DNA of 6,662 bases, from NCBI GenBank assembly GCA_017397695.1, contig JAFQIF010000032.1:1-6662 (forward strand). The letters run 5' to 3'. Of this stretch, positions 6,159-6,662 are shown in pieces (the first letter of the stretch is position 1; every line of letters begins with the position of its first letter). Origin of the DNA: Clostridia bacterium. GTDB lineage: Bacteria; Bacillota_A; Clostridia; Christensenellales; Aristaeellaceae. The translations under genes were made by a program, and so were the position numbers. The notes below the pieces were generated by a model. The model had not been told where the DNA came from. It searched no databases and saw nothing but the letters and a program-made list of their open reading frames with translations.

Positions 6159-6662
6159 GAAAAACTGGCGTGAATTTGCACGCAATAACGTCGTTACGAT
6201 CATGTTCATCGTGGTCTGTGCGGTTTGTATGGCGTTCTCCGGCTATAAGCCCAACTACGTCATGTATGAGCTGTTCGGCCGCCTGAGCCGCAACGCGTTC
6301 ATCGTTCTCGCGCTGATCATCCCGATCGTCGCGGGCATGGGCATCAACTTCGCCATCACCATCGGCGCGATGGCGGCGCAGATTGCCTGCATTCTGGTGC
6401 TTGAGTGGGGTATTCAGGGCTTCGGCGGCTTCCTGGTCGCGGCTGCGCTGACTGTTCCGATGGCGAGCGTCTTCGGTTTCCTCATTGGTAAGATCCTCAA
6501 TAAGATGAAGGGTCAGGAAATGATCGGCGGCATGATCCTTGGCTACTTTGCCAACGGTCTGTATCAGCTGCTGTGCCTGTTCATCTTTGACAACATCATT
6601 CCGATCAACAATCCGGATCTGACGATCAAGGGCTCCAAGGGCATCGCCAACACGATGGACCT
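6151..6662 (+). CDS. Second ABC importer permease, BPD_transp_2 type (5' part, runs off the window)
   Basis: An open frame starts at GTG 6151 and runs for 170 codons to the window edge without a stop. GGGAGGTG (6137-6144) lies 6 nt before the GTG, and the start overlaps the end of the first permease by 8 nt, implying translational coupling. The product starts MAKKNWREFARNN, a basic cytoplasmic tail. Membrane segments follow at about 14-31, 48-66, 68-85, 91-115 and 126-147. Residues 44-124 align without gaps to residues 320-400 of the first permease, sharing the QGFGGFL/NGFGGFL and LNKMKGQEM/LNRLKGDEM blocks. The two are therefore paralogues that most likely form a heterodimeric channel, as NupP/NupQ or LsrC/LsrD do. 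Unlike its partner it has only a short loop between its first two membrane segments. The C-terminal half, including the coupling helix, is outside the window. Confidence 0.9.
   Translation, partial: MAKKNWREFARNNVVTIMFIVVCAVCMAFSGYKPNYVMYELFGRLSRNAFIVLALIIPIVAGMGINFAITIGAMAAQIACILVLEWGIQGFGGFLVAAALTVPMASVFGFLIGKILNKMKGQEMIGGMILGYFANGLYQLLCLFIFDNIIPINNPDLTIKGSKGIANTMD

Noticed and set aside
2664..6209. Minus-strand open frame of 1181 codons opposite the ATPase and first permease
   Set aside because: It lies entirely antisense to two genes with clear family motifs. Its product is a low-complexity mix rich in His, Gln, Arg, Asp and Leu, as expected from reverse-reading GC-rich codons, and it has no recognisable domain.

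Overview
The window reads as chromosomal DNA from a fairly GC-rich Clostridia-type Firmicute, probably an uncultured gut lineage. This is inferred from strong GGAGG-type ribosome binding sites, the K-rich leucine/alanine signal peptide, TTG and GTG starts preceded by near-perfect Shine-Dalgarno sequences, and the families present. No tRNA, rRNA, CRISPR array or mobile element is visible. All full-length genes lie on the + strand, and the long minus-strand open frames are shadows of them.

Region 1 (1-1160) is the end of an oligopeptide/dipeptide ABC importer operon. It holds the last 50 codons of a DppD/OppD-type ATPase and a complete DppF/OppF-type ATPase whose start overlaps the previous stop. 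A perfect 16-bp hairpin terminator closes it. Both ATPases end in cysteine-rich tails with the same C-x5-C-x6-C-x17-C spacing.

Region 2 (1161-1457) is a roughly 300-base AT-rich intergenic stretch with no convincing gene. It carries an extended -10 promoter with a 17-bp spacer. A 16-bp perfect palindrome sits just upstream of the -35 and may be an operator. The leader of about 110 nt contains an 8-bp hairpin ahead of the ribosome binding site.

Region 3 (1458-6662, running off the right edge) is a four-gene ABC importer operon: a secreted DUF3798-type solute-binding protein, a tandem-domain sugar/nucleoside-type ATPase, a 621-aa permease and a second, partial permease. A hairpin-plus-T terminator between the binding protein and the ATPase probably makes the binding protein more abundant than the membrane parts. 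The remaining genes are tightly packed (15-nt gap, then an 8-nt overlap).

This importer is the candidate undescribed system. Its receptor family has no assigned substrate. Its ATPase looks asymmetric, with one consensus ATP site and one degenerate site. The first permease carries an insertion of about 275 residues, an acidic alanine-rich extracytoplasmic helical domain plus two extra membrane segments, which its paralogous partner lacks. The substrate cannot be read from the sequence.
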